A DNA stretch of 64,000 nucleotides from Candidatus Latescibacterota bacterium (GTDB taxonomy: Bacteria > Latescibacterota > UBA2968 > UBA8231): contig JAJDUT010000013.1 of assembly GCA_022826515.1 (NCBI GenBank), positions 49,990-113,989 of the forward strand, read 5' to 3'. Below the pieces are notes generated by a model. The model worked only from the letters and a program-made list of their open reading frames with translations, had not been told where the DNA came from and did no database searches. Of the stretch, positions 42,515-51,592 are shown piece by piece (the first letter of the stretch is position 1; each line of letters starts with the position of its first letter). A program made the position numbers and the translations under genes.

Positions 42515-44392
42515 ATGACCCAAATCGACCCCCAAGAGTACCAAAAGAGCCTCGACCGCCTGTCGGACATTCTCGCGGGCATCGCTACCCATGCCGACGT
42601 GCAGGCGACCTTCCGCTGCCCGTATAAGAACCGCTTCGACCAATGCACCGCCCACTTCGGCTGCCGCAATCAGCGCAAGCCAAAAGAACCGGGCGGGCTG
42701 TTCCAGTGCGGCAGCGACGACCAGCTCGACTACCGCTCGGCCTGGGAGACGGAGCAACGTCCGGCCACACCCGGTCGCGGCCAAATCCGCTGCGACGGCA
42801 CCTCCTACCCGCTATCGACTGGCGGCACCCTCTTCGACTACGCGGATCAACTCGGTGCCCGGGTACCCACCTCCTGCGGACGCACCGGCCACTGCCACGA
42901 GTGCATCGTCGAGGTCACGAGCGGCGCGCAAGCCCTCAGCGCACCGACGCCGGCCGAGGACTTCCTCGGCGGTGAATTCCGGCTCGCCTGCCAAGCCAAA
43001 GTCGAAGACGCGGATGTCGATATCGAGTTTGCACCACTTTTTCGCACGCCCCGCATACTGACCCAGACCGTGGATCGATCCGCCGAGATCGAACCCGTAG
43101 TCCAGCGGCGCGGGCAAGCCATCTACTATGGCAACGAAGAAATCGACCAATACCGCGGCCACCTCTACGGCCTAGCCATCGACTTGGGCACCACCACCAT
43201 CGTCCTCGACTTAGTCGATCTGGAGACGGGCGAGAGCGTGCATTTGAGCGCGTTTGAAAACCCGCAGCGCTTTGGCGGCAGCGACATCATGCACCGCATC
43301 TCCTACGACGGGCAACACCCCGGTGAGCTGCGCCAAGCCTTGGTCAAGGCGCTCAACCACGAGATCGCGGGTCTATGCCAGCGCGGCGGCTTTGTGCGGC
43401 AGGAGATTTACGAGATCGCAGTCGCCGGCAACTCGACGATGCGCGACATCCTCTTCCGCCTCGACGTGCAGAGCATCGGCCAAAAGCCCTACAAATCGCG
43501 CATTGAGCACGAATATCTAAGCGGCGAACGCACCGCGACCAGCCTAGTCGAAAAGACCCGTCGCCTCGGCCTGAAGGCCAATCCCAAGGCGCGCGCGTAT
43601 TCGCTGCCGCTGATTGCCAGTCACGTCGGCGCGGATGTGGCCGCCGACTTAGTCGCCGTCGATATGGACCTTGCCAGCGAGAGCGCGATGCTGGTCGATG
43701 TAGGCACCAACACCGAAGTAGTAGTCGCGCATCAAGGCCGTCTCGTCGCGGCCTCTTGCCCGGCTGGCCCGGCCTTTGAGGGCGGCGGCATCACCTATGG
43801 GATGCCCGGCTGCGACGGAGCCATTGAATCCATCCGCTGGGACGGCGCACGCTGGCAGTGGAAAACCATCGGCGACACCGCGCCAGCGGGACTGTGCGGC
43901 TCTGGGCTAATCGACCTCCTCGCCGAGTTGCGCCGCCACGACTTAATGACTCCCAAAGGCGTTTTCGCCGCCAAAAAGCGCCAGTTTGAGCTAGTTCCCG
44001 AGCGCGGCATCACTTTCTCGCGCCTCGACGCCTCCAACCTCGCCCAAGCCAAAGCCGCCAATTTCTGCGGTCAGTACATCGTCTTGCGGACCTTGGGCCT
44101 GAATCCAGGCGACGTGCAACAGCTCTACCTCGCCGGTGGCTTTGCCAACTACGTCGATGTCCAAGCCGCCATCGACATTGGCTTTTTGGCCCCCGTGCCC
44201 ATCGCCCGCATCGCCAAGGTGGGCAATGCCGCCGTCCAAGGGGCGCGCGAAGCACTCCTCTCCGCCAGCAAACGCGCCCGCATCGAAGCGCTGGCCAAGC
44301 GCATTGAGCACGTCGAACTGGAGACGACCCCGGACTTTTTTGAACTCTTCGTCGAGGGCTGCCAATTCAAACCCATGCCCGCCGCACTTTAG
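42515..44392 (+). CDS. RACo-like reductive activator of corrinoid proteins (2Fe-2S + ASKHA)
   Basis: 625 residues. N-terminal extension with CPYKNRFDQC and HFGC (about 35-50), then a 2Fe-2S ferredoxin domain (about 88-175; TSCGRTGHCHEC and LACQ), a linker and the ASKHA domain (about 210-620; AIDLGTTTIVLDL, VAGNSTMRDI, LVDVGTNTEVVV, AGLCGSGLIDLL). RACo proteins use ATP to reduce inactive Co(II) corrinoid to Co(I). This fits the corrinoid protein two genes upstream. The additional N-terminal cysteines are not part of the usual ferredoxin set. The MTHFR gene follows after 2 nt. Confidence 0.9.
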   Translation: MTQIDPQEYQKSLDRLSDILAGIATHADVQATFRCPYKNRFDQCTAHFGCRNQRKPKEPGGLFQCGSDDQLDYRSAWETEQRPATPGRGQIRCDGTSYPLSTGGTLFDYADQLGARVPTSCGRTGHCHECIVEVTSGAQALSAPTPAEDFLGGEFRLACQAKVEDADVDIEFAPLFRTPRILTQTVDRSAEIEPVVQRRGQAIYYGNEEIDQYRGHLYGLAIDLGTTTIVLDLVDLETGESVHLSAFENPQRFGGSDIMHRISYDGQHPGELRQALVKALNHEIAGLCQRGGFVRQEIYEIAVAGNSTMRDILFRLDVQSIGQKPYKSRIEHEYLSGERTATSLVEKTRRLGLKANPKARAYSLPLIASHVGADVAADLVAVDMDLASESAMLVDVGTNTEVVVAHQGRLVAASCPAGPAFEGGGITYGMPGCDGAIESIRWDGARWQWKTIGDTAPAGLCGSGLIDLLAELRRHDLMTPKGVFAAKKRQFELVPERGITFSRLDASNLAQAKAANFCGQYIVLRTLGLNPGDVQQLYLAGGFANYVDVQAAIDIGFLAPVPIARIAKVGNAAVQGAREALLSASKRARIEALAKRIEHVELETTPDFFELFVEGCQFKPMPAAL

Positions 44393-44394
44393 CC

Positions 44395-46005
44395 ATGTCG
44401 CTGACCGCGCTCCATCCACCCGCCCGCTACTCGGGTGCCTGGCAGAAGAAACCCCTGCGCCACCTGCTCGAAACCACCGACACCTTCGTCCACATCGTCG
44501 AGTTGGTGACCTCGCGGGGCTTAATCACCGAGCGCGACGGCCGCAAGGTTCTCGCCCTCGCCCGCCGCCTCGCCGAGCATCCGCAATTCCACGCTCTGAG
44601 CATCACCGACAACCCCGGGGGTAACGCCATGATCAACCCGGACACCCTCGGCACAGACCTGATCTCGCGCGGGCAAGACGTCATCATCCACCTCTCCTGC
44701 AAGGACTGGAACCGCAACGCGCTGCAAGGCCGCGCTTGGCAACTCGCCAGCGAGGGCTTCAACAACATCCTCGCCCTGTCTGGAGACTACCCCATTAGCG
44801 GCTATCAAGGCACGGCCGGGGGGGTCTTCGACCTCGACTCAGTCGGCCTGCTCGAAATGTTCGCCGCCATGAACGCTGGGCTGAAAATGAAAAAGGGCAA
44901 GCGGACCCAGCGCATGGAGGCCACGGATTTTTACCTAGGGGCCGTAGTCAACAACCACAAGCGCTACGAGCGCGAGGTCATGCCCCAATACTTCAAGCTG
45001 GCCAAAAAAATCCACGTCGGCGCGGCTTTTGTCATCAGCCAGATCGGCTACGACGCGCGCAAACAGGACGAGTTGCTCAAATACATGGCCCTGTGCGGTC
45101 TCGAGGTCCCGGTCATCGCCAACGTGTACGTGCTCTCGCGGTCGGCGGCGCGCTTCTTCCACAAGGGCCACATTCCCGGAGTTGAAGTCACCGACGAGTT
45201 GATGGCCGTCGTCGAAAAGCAGGCCCAAGCCAACGACAAGGGCCGAGCGTTTTTTTTGGAACTGGCCGCCAAGCAATGCGCCATTGCCAAGGGCCTCGGC
45301 TACCGGGGAGCTTATCTCGGCGGGCACCTGCAATACGGCGATTACGAAAAAATCCTCGCGCTCGCCGCGACCTACTCGGAAGACGATTGGCGCGATTTTG
45401 CCAAAGAACTCTGCTTCTCCTTTGCCGACGAATTTTACTTTTTTGAACCTCAGGGCGACACCGGTCTCAGTTCTACCACCATCAACCGCGCGTACCTCGC
45501 CTCCAAAGAGCAAGCCGCCCTCCGCCAAGCACGCGGTCGCCTACCGCTGAGCTACAAGGTAAACCGCCGCGTCCACGACCAAGTATTTGCGCCCGAGAGC
45601 GCAGGCTTTCGCACCGGTGCTCATCTCGCCCGCGCTCTAGCTGAGCACCCCAAGGCCGCCAAGCTCTTCCACGCGGCCGAGCACGCGCTCAAAATCGCTG
45701 CTTTTGACTGCCGAGACTGCGGCGATTGCTCGCTGCCGGACATCGCCTACTTGTGCCCGGAATCGCAGTGCGTCAAAAACCAGCGCAACGGCCCCTGCGG
45801 CGGCACCCGCCAAGGCAAGTGCGAAGTCGGCGACAAGGACTGCATTTGGGCGCGTGCGTACGACCGCCTCAAAGCCTATGGCGAAGAGGAACAAATGCTC
45901 GGCGACGCAGCCGTTATCAAGGATGCGGCCTTACAGGGCACCAGCGCTTGGGCCAACGCCTTTTTGCAAAAAGATCACCACGGCAAGAAAAAAAATTCGC
46001 AGTAA
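44395..46005 (+). CDS. metF: Methylenetetrahydrofolate reductase with Cys-rich C-terminal domain
   Basis: 536 residues. Residues about 25-300 are the MetF TIM barrel (IVELVTSRG, ALSITDNPGG, LALSGDYP, GAAFVISQIGYD). From about 435 comes a C-terminal zinc-ribbon-like extension with about ten cysteines (CRDCGDC, CPESQC, GPCGG, CEVGDKDC), as in the PF12225-type MTHFRs of acetogens and C1 users. It interconverts CH2-THF and CH3-THF; in methyl-catabolic clusters it works in the oxidative direction. It lies 2 nt after the RACo gene and ends the operon. A run of 8 T occurs in the coding sequence near 45250. Confidence 0.88.
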   Translation: MSLTALHPPARYSGAWQKKPLRHLLETTDTFVHIVELVTSRGLITERDGRKVLALARRLAEHPQFHALSITDNPGGNAMINPDTLGTDLISRGQDVIIHLSCKDWNRNALQGRAWQLASEGFNNILALSGDYPISGYQGTAGGVFDLDSVGLLEMFAAMNAGLKMKKGKRTQRMEATDFYLGAVVNNHKRYEREVMPQYFKLAKKIHVGAAFVISQIGYDARKQDELLKYMALCGLEVPVIANVYVLSRSAARFFHKGHIPGVEVTDELMAVVEKQAQANDKGRAFFLELAAKQCAIAKGLGYRGAYLGGHLQYGDYEKILALAATYSEDDWRDFAKELCFSFADEFYFFEPQGDTGLSSTTINRAYLASKEQAALRQARGRLPLSYKVNRRVHDQVFAPESAGFRTGAHLARALAEHPKAAKLFHAAEHALKIAAFDCRDCGDCSLPDIAYLCPESQCVKNQRNGPCGGTRQGKCEVGDKDCIWARAYDRLKAYGEEEQMLGDAAVIKDAALQGTSAWANAFLQKDHHGKKKNSQ

Positions 46006-46050
46006 AACCAATTTACGACCATTTCACCACATCTCGCGAAAACCCGTTCG

Positions 46051-47718
46051 ATGATGCTCCTCCAACGATTCATGCGCTGCCTGTGGGTCACCTGCTTGGG
46101 CATCGCAAGTGGCTGCGACCTCTTGTCGGAACGTCCCGTAGCAGAAGTAGGACCACACCAAATCACCGCCGCTGCGCTGAAGAGTTTTGCCGCCGAATGG
46201 TCGGGGCGCAGACCTGCTGCACAGACCGCCGACCAAGCCCGTCGGCACTATCTGCAGACCATGATCGACGCCCGTCTGTTGCTGCTAGAAGCCCGTTCCC
46301 TCGGGATCGATACCACGCAGGCCGTGCGCTCAATCGTTCAGGACGCAATCGACAACCGAGTCAGCGCCCTCTATCGGGCCCGCGAAATCACGGATGCAAT
46401 CGCAATTCCCGAAGACGAGATTCGCGCCTATTTCGACGATGAGGGCTATGGCCTAGAGCGCAAAGTCAGCGGCATACTGGTGGAGCGCCAGAGTGAGGTG
46501 GATTCGGTTTTGACCCTACTGCGCGCCGGACGGCCCTTTGCAGAAGTAGCTGCTGCCTACTCCATAGATGCGCGCTCGGCCCGCCAAGGCGGCGAACTGG
46601 GTTTCATAGGGCGCGACATGGCCCCGCGGATCCACATCCCACCAGAGGTTTTCCGCACCCTCCCCCTCGACGCAATCTCGGAACCCATGTACACGGGCAA
46701 GTACTGGAACATCGTGCGCTTCACCGAAGAGCGGCCCGCTTCCTACGACAAGTATCGGGACTCCATCAGCAGGCAGCTCTTTGCCGAGCGATCTGCCCAA
46801 GCCACAAGGGAACACCTCGAACTGCTTCATAACGCGTTTGAGGTGCGGCTGCGCGAAGAGGCCCTCCTGCCGCTAGTAAGTGCCTACCAGCGGCAGGATC
46901 TCTCCCCGCTGACCGCGGAATCGCTTCCCCTATATACCTTTGACGAGGGCGAGATCACCGTGGCAGCAGCGGTGAAGGTTTTGCAACAACAAAACATCGG
47001 CTCTGGATTCGCCGACAGCACACAAGCAGCCTCCACGCTCAAGCGCATCGTCCTGAATCCCTTCCTCATCAAAAAAGCCGCACGGCGAGCGGGCTACTAC
47101 CAAAAACCCGCAATCCAGCAGCTAGAGAAAATAAAAGAAGAGGAAGCCCTGCTCGATGGCCTCAAAGAAACCATAACCCAAGACCTAGACGTATCCGAGG
47201 AGGACGTGCGCCGCTACTACGACAGCCACCCCGACATATTTAGCCACGAGCCTGCGGTATGGGTTGAGGAACTACTCCTGCCCAGTGCCGACGAAGCGAA
47301 AAAAAAGAGAGCACTGCTAGAAGGCGGCACACCCTTTGCCGACCTAGCGGGCGAAAGCCTGCGCTCGGACGCCATTGAGAAGGCCAATCGATTCCACTTC
47401 CACCCGCTGAAGAAAGCCATCTATCCCAAGCTGATGGCGGCGCTTGAGGATGCACCCGAGGGCGAACTCATCGGACCCGTGGCCGTCGAGGGAGGCTTTT
47501 CCCTTTTTCGCATCCTCAGCCATGAGGAGGCCTCCATCGAACCCTATGAACAGGTTCAGAGGAGGGCTGCCGCCCTGCTGCGCCGCGAGCGAGAGCACTG
47601 GCATCTGCAAGCCTTGTTGGAGAAATTGCGCGAAAAGTACGCCGCCCAGATCAAGATCGACGAAGCGCGCCTGCGCGAAGCCGTGCCCCCCGCTGCTGCC
47701 GTAAAATCGACGAATTGA
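46051..47718 (+). CDS. SurA/PpiD-like parvulin peptidyl-prolyl isomerase lipoprotein
   Basis: 555 residues. Lipoprotein signal CLWVTCLGIASGCDLLSE (lipobox ASGC), SurA-N-like helices (RRHYLQTMIDARLLLLEARS), a parvulin domain (about 135-235; GGELGFIGRDM), a helical spacer and a second degenerate parvulin region (about 400-500). It acts as periplasmic chaperone/foldase for outer-membrane proteins. The last about ten codons (PPAAAVKSTN) are the antisense of the FG-GAP gene that overlaps its end by 163 bp, so the C-terminus seems to have been rewritten by a rearrangement. It follows the MTHFR gene by 45 nt but is functionally unrelated. Confidence 0.8.
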   Translation: MMLLQRFMRCLWVTCLGIASGCDLLSERPVAEVGPHQITAAALKSFAAEWSGRRPAAQTADQARRHYLQTMIDARLLLLEARSLGIDTTQAVRSIVQDAIDNRVSALYRAREITDAIAIPEDEIRAYFDDEGYGLERKVSGILVERQSEVDSVLTLLRAGRPFAEVAAAYSIDARSARQGGELGFIGRDMAPRIHIPPEVFRTLPLDAISEPMYTGKYWNIVRFTEERPASYDKYRDSISRQLFAERSAQATREHLELLHNAFEVRLREEALLPLVSAYQRQDLSPLTAESLPLYTFDEGEITVAAAVKVLQQQNIGSGFADSTQAASTLKRIVLNPFLIKKAARRAGYYQKPAIQQLEKIKEEEALLDGLKETITQDLDVSEEDVRRYYDSHPDIFSHEPAVWVEELLLPSADEAKKKRALLEGGTPFADLAGESLRSDAIEKANRFHFHPLKKAIYPKLMAALEDAPEGELIGPVAVEGGFSLFRILSHEEASIEPYEQVQRRAAALLRREREHWHLQALLEKLREKYAAQIKIDEARLREAVPPAAAVKSTN

Positions 47719-48767
47719 CCGTCTCCTTGATTCTGGTACAGCGTGTTGACGTCGTCTGAAAAGTGGGTCATGTACAGATCCAGATCGCCGTCATTGTCGT
47801 AGTCGCCAGCCGCCGCGCCCATGCCGGCCTGCGCCCGCCCGTCCTCGCTGTAGGCCGCCCCAGCAAAGGCCGCCACTTCCGTCAATTGCCAATGCCCGTC
47901 GTTGCGATAGAGCAGGTTGGGGTAGCCGTCGTTGGCCACGTAGAGATCCTGGTCGCCGTCGCCGTCGCCGTCTAAAAAGACCACCCCCAAGGACGCCTGC
48001 TTGTCTGCGTCAATCCCCGTCGTCCGGCTCACATCCGCAAAGCCAGTCCCGCCCTCGTTGCGATAGAGCACGTTGGCTTGAGGCACCATGCCGTGCGGAC
48101 CGCAATAGACATCCAGCCCCTTGAAGCCACTACAGAGTTGGCCGCCGCCGGGCGGGTTTTCCAAGTCGAAGACCAAATAGTTAGCCACGTAGAGATCTAA
48201 AAATCCGTCGGCATCCACGTCTCCAAATGCCGCGCTAGTTCCCCAGCCATCGTCCTCTACGCCCAGCTCAACCTCGGCAAACCTTTCCCCGTCGTTGCGA
48301 TAGAATACATTGGGACCCCAATAGGTGACGTACAAGTCCAGATCGCCATCGTTGTCGTAGTCTCCGACCGCGCACCCCATACCCCAACCCGTCCGCCGCA
48401 GACCAGCCTCATCGGTTTTGTCCTCAAAGACTCGCCCATTGGTCCCTTCGCTGTTGCGGTAGAGCCGATTGGAGTGATGCGAGGAATCGGCCTCCACTCG
48501 CGTGCTATTGACCAAAAACAGGTCGAGATACCCATCGCTATCGTAGTCGAAAAAAGCGGCCCCCGACGACATCGATTCGAGGATATAGCGCTGCTCTGCG
48601 CTGCCGGAGACTTGGCGGAAATCGAGGCCGACAGTCTCGGTCACATCGACGAATTGCACTTCGGCTGTCGCTGTTTCGATCTCCGCTTCTGGCTCGCATC
48701 CTGTGCCCCACATCAGGCTTACAAGCCCCATGCCGGCGATCCATCCACGCATTAGTCTCATTTCCAT
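47556..48767 (-). pseudogene. Truncated CRTAC1-type FG-GAP lipoprotein fused antisense to the PPIase gene end
   Basis: About 403 residues from ATG 48767 (lipobox GTGC). It has seven or so FG-GAP units (DYDSDGYLDLF, DYDNDGDLDLYVT, DGDGDGDQDLYVA) down to GDGQFVDFTAAAGG. From about 47690 the frame runs into the reverse strand of the peptidyl-prolyl isomerase gene and reads arginine/serine-rich nonsense (RRRASSILIWAAYFSR, ending RAAALL). The C-terminal propeller part and the ASPIC/UnbV domain of the family are missing; the intact copy at 10710 has 736 residues. It is probably inactive or partially functional. Confidence 0.75.
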
Positions 48768-48900
48768 AGAGTAGAAAAGGTTGCCCTGCCCACTGCCCAA
48801 AGTACGCAATAACGTACAAAAATAAACCCATCGTCTATCATTGAGATTGACCATATATTCTCTGTAGAAAACAGGCACGTGCCCAAACGCTGAGGAATAA

Positions 48901-49311
48901 ATGGCAGCCATCCATCACATCTGGTTATCAGTCTCCGATCTGGATACTGCGACGAGATTCTACTCGCCCTTGCTAGCGGCGCTTGGCTTCCGAGCGTTGT
49001 CCTCGCACCTGACAGAGCAGGGCGCGATCGACAGATTGCGATTCGAAAAGGATGGGATGATTCTGCTGATCGGCCGCACTACAGAAGCAGGCCGACATGA
49101 GCGGGGAAAACCGGGACTGCACCATCTCGCCTTTTCTGTGGACTCACGGGCAGAAGTCGAACGAATCTACGAAGAGGTGATCAAGAATCTAGAGCATGTG
49201 GATGTCGAAGATCCGCCAATCGACTGTCCAGAGTACCGCGAGGGATACTACGCGACTTTCTTCTTCGACCCTGACGGTATCAAGCTCGAAGTAACTTACA
49301 CCCCCGAGTAA
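48901..49311 (+). CDS. VOC-family (glyoxalase/bleomycin-resistance fold) protein
   Basis: 136 residues with two beta-alpha-beta-beta-beta modules. HHIWLSVSDLDTATRFYSPL (4-23) gives the first metal-ligand histidine; LHHLAFSVDSRAEVE (about 72-86) and the terminal DPDGIKLEVTY glutamate complete the pattern. Such metalloenzymes include glyoxalase I, dioxygenases and resistance proteins; the substrate is unclear. ATG 48901 is close to AGGAA. It is divergent from the truncated FG-GAP gene and 18 nt before the esterase gene. Confidence 0.88.
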   Translation: MAAIHHIWLSVSDLDTATRFYSPLLAALGFRALSSHLTEQGAIDRLRFEKDGMILLIGRTTEAGRHERGKPGLHHLAFSVDSRAEVERIYEEVIKNLEHVDVEDPPIDCPEYREGYYATFFFDPDGIKLEVTYTPE

Positions 49312-49329
49312 ACCAGAAAACGGCAGTAT

Positions 49330-51564
49330 ATGTATTCCTATAACTGCGCAGAACTCGTGCGAAAACCTCTATCTTTCCTTCCCCTCAATCCCCTGTATCC
49401 GATCGTCCTGATCCTCGCGTCAGCCCTCGCTCCACCGACCTTTGCCGACGTGCGCCTGCCCAAGATATTCGGCGATCACATGGTATTGCAGCGCGATAGC
49501 CCCCTGCCTATCTGGGGCTGGGCTGGGCCTGGCGAGCAGGTCATCGTCGAATTTCTCGGCCAAATCGACAGTACCAGCGCCAATGCACAGGGCGAGTGGA
49601 AGGTGGAACTGCCACCAGCCAAAGCCGGTGGTCCTCATACACTGACAGTGATAGGCACCAACAGCATTGAACTGCAAAACGTGCTCGTCGGCGAAGTCTG
49701 GCTCTGCTCGGGGCAATCGAATATGGAAATGGGCGTCAGTCTCTGCCTCAACCCAGAAGCGGAGATCACCGCAGCCAATCATCCACAAATCCGTCTCTTC
49801 CAGATTCCCAAAAAACTCAGCGCTGAACCACAAACGGACATCGAGGCCGATTGGAATCTCTGTACCCCGGAGACCATCGCCAAGGGCGGCTGGGGTGGGT
49901 TCTCGGCCGCCGCCTACTATTTCGGTCGCCACTTGCAGCACGAGCTCGACGTGCCCATCGGCTTGATTCAGTCAGCTTGGGGCGGCACCCGGATTGAACC
50001 TTGGATCCCTCCCGCTGGTTTTGCCGCAGTACCTGCTGTACACGACATCTACGAGCAACTACAATTGCAAAACCCGCGCAGTGATCTGTACAAAGCGCGC
50101 TTAGGAGGCGTATTGGACGAAGTCGAAGCCTGGCTCAATGCCGCCCGAGCGGCGCGACAAAGCGAAGAGCCGGTACCGGAAATGCCGACCTATCCCCCCG
50201 AACTCCTGCCGCCAAACGACCCGCAGCAACCCGCCGTGCTCTACAACGCCATGATCCACCCTCTCGTCCCCTTTGCATTCCGCGGTGCCATCTGGTACCA
50301 AGGCGAGTCCAACCACACTGAGGGCATGCTCTACACGGAGAAAATGAAGGCGCTCATCAGGGGTTGGCGCGGCCTTTGGCCGAACGGCGAGTTTCCGTTT
50401 TACTACGTGCAGATTGCCCCTTATTCCTACGGTGACGAAGCGTCTGACGTACTGCCCCAATTCTGGGAAGCGCAAACGGCCGCGCTGGGAATTCCCCACA
50501 CCGGTATGGCCGTCATCCACGATGTCGGCGACCTCAATGATATCCATCCCAAGAACAAGCAGGAGGTCGGGCGGCGTTTGGCACTGGTCGCGCTGGCCAA
50601 GACCTATAACCAAGAAGTGATCTACTCAGGTCCGCTCTACCGTTCGATGCAGATCAAAGGCGACAAAATTCACTTGCGCTTTGACCACGGCGGCGGCCTG
50701 AAAACACGCGATGGTGCGACACCAAATCACTTTGCGGTGATCGACCAAGAACGCGGTGGATTCGTCAAAGCAAATGCTAAAATAGTAGGCGATGAAGTTG
50801 TAGTTTCAGCGCCGGGTGTCGAATACCCCGTGGCAGTGCGCTTTGCCTGGCACAAGCTGGCTGAACCTAACTTAGTCAACGCCGCTGGCCTACCCACCGC
50901 CCCATTCCGCGCTGGTGTCGTGCCCCAACGCGATCGGCTCAAAATGGAAGTGCCCGAAGCGGCAGACTATCACCTCGTGTACGACCTCGACCTGGCCAAC
51001 CTCGGCGCGGATATCCACTACGACATCGACAATAGCGCTGCGATTACCTCGCCCTTTGATCGCATCGCCTATTTTGTGGAATTGCAACGCAGTGACGGCG
51101 AAACGCGCTTTCTCTACGTTTCACTGGATGCCTTTACCGATAATCTCAAAATGATCGGCGTACCCACCTTGGCCTCGGGGGCTCACTTCCAACAACCTGT
51201 CACCCAGATGAACATCTGGTCCAACACTGGCGTACACAACGGCATCGGCTTAGAAGGAGGCCGCATCGAATTATGGCCCAATAACTACACCCCAGCTAAC
51301 TCCGCTGCCGTGCCCAATGCCTCTCAGCATAGCTACGACTTTGGCGACCAGCCCATAGACCCCGCTGACGGCTATGGCAGTATGCAGATACACAACGCCA
51401 CGACGGAACAGACGCTCTTTGCCATCAACCACTGGCGTCGAGGTGAACGCGCCGATATCGGCATTGGCAATCGGGCGGATAAACACTCCGATTGGACTTT
51501 TGCCGGCAATGCACAGAGCTACTCTGCCAAAAGACTGCGAGTACTGGTGAGATTAGATCGGTGA
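49330..51564 (+). CDS. Secreted sialate O-acetylesterase-like (SGNH) protein
   Basis: 744 residues. Signal peptide (LYPIVLILASALAPPTFA), then LPKIFGDHMVLQRD, a small beta domain and the SASA domain. SGNH blocks: WLCSGQSNMEM (Ser block, about 128-138), GLIQSAWGGTRIEPW (Gly), FRGAIWYQGESNH (Asn, about 316-328) and VGDLNDIHPKNK (Asp/His, about 398-409). It removes acetyl groups from sialic acid or plant-type glycans. The last 200 residues (DYHLVYDLDLANLG onwards) are an extra beta-rich module not seen in the plain enzyme. It suggests use of acetylated exogenous polysaccharides. Confidence 0.85.
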   Translation: MYSYNCAELVRKPLSFLPLNPLYPIVLILASALAPPTFADVRLPKIFGDHMVLQRDSPLPIWGWAGPGEQVIVEFLGQIDSTSANAQGEWKVELPPAKAGGPHTLTVIGTNSIELQNVLVGEVWLCSGQSNMEMGVSLCLNPEAEITAANHPQIRLFQIPKKLSAEPQTDIEADWNLCTPETIAKGGWGGFSAAAYYFGRHLQHELDVPIGLIQSAWGGTRIEPWIPPAGFAAVPAVHDIYEQLQLQNPRSDLYKARLGGVLDEVEAWLNAARAARQSEEPVPEMPTYPPELLPPNDPQQPAVLYNAMIHPLVPFAFRGAIWYQGESNHTEGMLYTEKMKALIRGWRGLWPNGEFPFYYVQIAPYSYGDEASDVLPQFWEAQTAALGIPHTGMAVIHDVGDLNDIHPKNKQEVGRRLALVALAKTYNQEVIYSGPLYRSMQIKGDKIHLRFDHGGGLKTRDGATPNHFAVIDQERGGFVKANAKIVGDEVVVSAPGVEYPVAVRFAWHKLAEPNLVNAAGLPTAPFRAGVVPQRDRLKMEVPEAADYHLVYDLDLANLGADIHYDIDNSAAITSPFDRIAYFVELQRSDGETRFLYVSLDAFTDNLKMIGVPTLASGAHFQQPVTQMNIWSNTGVHNGIGLEGGRIELWPNNYTPANSAAVPNASQHSYDFGDQPIDPADGYGSMQIHNATTEQTLFAINHWRRGERADIGIGNRADKHSDWTFAGNAQSYSAKRLRVLVRLDR

Positions 51565-51592
51565 GCTGAAGACTTGGCCCTTCGTCGTCCCA

